A DNA stretch of 64,000 nucleotides from Mariniradius saccharolyticus AK6 (GTDB taxonomy: Bacteria > Bacteroidota > Bacteroidia > Cytophagales > Cyclobacteriaceae): contig NZ_AMZY02000020.1 of the NCBI RefSeq assembly GCF_000330725.2, positions 186,001 through 250,000 of the forward strand, given 5' to 3'. A program made the position numbers and the translations under genes. Under the pieces are notes generated by a model. It was not told where the DNA came from. It ran no database searches and saw nothing but the letters and a program-made list of their open reading frames with translations. Below are positions 63,751-64,000 of the stretch, in pieces (position 1 is the stretch's first letter; every line of letters begins with the position of its first letter).

Positions 63751-64000
63751 TCAGTTTCCTGCTGAAGGATTCATGTTCCGGATTGCGGAGATTCTCCAGT
63801 TTTCACCCGTTTTAACCACAGAAAAGCTACTCCACATTTCCCTTTTGGATCCGTTTGGACTAGTGATTATATACCGACAATCTACCAATGCCACATTTTC
63901 GCTGAGGAATTTAATCTTTTCCACCTCAAGGCTACGTGTGCCTGGGTTGGAACGGGTGCTTGTCTGCATGCCTGCTGTAGCCTCCGCAATCCCGATTCTC
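63751..64000 (-). CDS. SnoaL/SgcJ-like (DUF4440-type) protein, C-terminal part
   Basis: Only the last 83 or so residues are in the window; the frame stays open to base 64000, so the ATG at 63969 is probably internal. The pattern EKIKFLSENVALVDCRYII, a strand pair, then GENWRISAIRNMNPSAG matches the end of the SgcJ/EcaC group of NTF2-fold proteins. Function is not assignable; such folds serve many enzymatic or binding roles. Confidence 0.7.
   Translation of the reverse strand, partial: RIGIAEATAGMQTSTRSNPGTRSLEVEKIKFLSENVALVDCRYIITSPNGSKREMWSSFSVVKTGENWRISAIRNMNPSAGN

Noticed and set aside
1-64000. Insertion sequences, prophage, CRISPR or tRNA genes
   Set aside because: No transposase, integrase, phage structural gene, regular direct-repeat array or tRNA-like cloverleaf was recognised on either strand by reading.

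Overview
ORGANISM. The window reads as the core chromosome of an aerobic member of the Bacteroidota, most likely order Cytophagales and close to the Cyclobacteriaceae (Algoriphagus-like). Supporting signs are promoters of the Bacteroidota type (TTTG, 18-20 nt, TAnnTTTG), few Shine-Dalgarno-like sites, an ECF sigma factor paired with a membrane/beta-barrel protein, a hybrid sensor with a beta-propeller and Y_Y_Y sensor region, and lineage-typical proteins (a short methylmalonyl-CoA mutase small subunit, a DnaJ with a reduced zinc domain). No prophage, insertion sequence, CRISPR array, rRNA or tRNA was seen. The assignment is inference from protein character, not a database match. LAYOUT. 1-4.2 kb: nucleoside salvage (punA end, cdd), a Uma2-type nuclease, a saccharopine dehydrogenase, an esterase, a UPF0158 protein. 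4.2-7.4 kb: a NatAB-like ABC exporter behind an exported toast-rack-like protein. 7.4-12.5 kb, minus strand: dnaJ-grpE, obgE, adk, hpt and an M42 peptidase, with clear hairpin terminators. 12.6-16.1 kb: an abundant-type OmpA protein under a strong promoter, upp, a Ca2+/Na+ antiporter. 16.1-20 kb, minus strand: serine dehydratase, an FKBP lipoprotein, a barrel protein with an inner-membrane segment, and an ECF sigma factor. 20.1-27.2 kb, plus strand: lipA, a sensor kinase, prfC, a pseudouridine synthase, a thioredoxin-like protein, a histidine phosphatase. 27.4-31.3 kb: glpD-glpK-glpF. 31.3-34.8 kb, minus strand: acyl-CoA dehydrogenase, HtrA protease, Hsp20. 35-43.2 kb: MscS channel, ABC-F protein, a frameshifted VPS10/BNR-repeat protein, sucD. 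43.3-50.3 kb: a propeller-sensor kinase, a receiver-kinase protein, a LolD/FtsX-type ABC transporter and a DUF3299-like exported protein. 50.3-54.2 kb: class IV aminotransferase, a MerC-family protein with an operator-like palindrome over its start, and a hemJ-sco-cytochrome c set. 54.2-64 kb: meaB, an RsiV-like lipoprotein, dnaA, mutA-mutB, a CPA2 antiporter and the end of a SnoaL-like gene. HOW THE GENES WORK TOGETHER. GlpF, GlpK and GlpD take up and oxidise glycerol. MutA/MutB with the chaperone GTPase MeaB convert between methylmalonyl-CoA and succinyl-CoA, and SucD joins the same metabolite to the TCA cycle. DnaJ/GrpE, HtrA and Hsp20 form a protein-quality group; htrA and hsp20 share an upstream element at nearly the same distance from their starts. 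PunA, Cdd, Hpt, Upp and Adk form a nucleotide salvage set. MOST UNUSUAL. No clearly new defence or mobile system is visible. The points most worth a second look are the shared GTCAAAAT/TTGGTAT element of htrA and hsp20, the palindrome centred on the merC start codon (probably a leaderless transcript), the single-base frameshift in the VPS10/BNR gene, the DnaJ that keeps one of two zinc centres, and the ECF sigma partner that may link inner and outer membranes.
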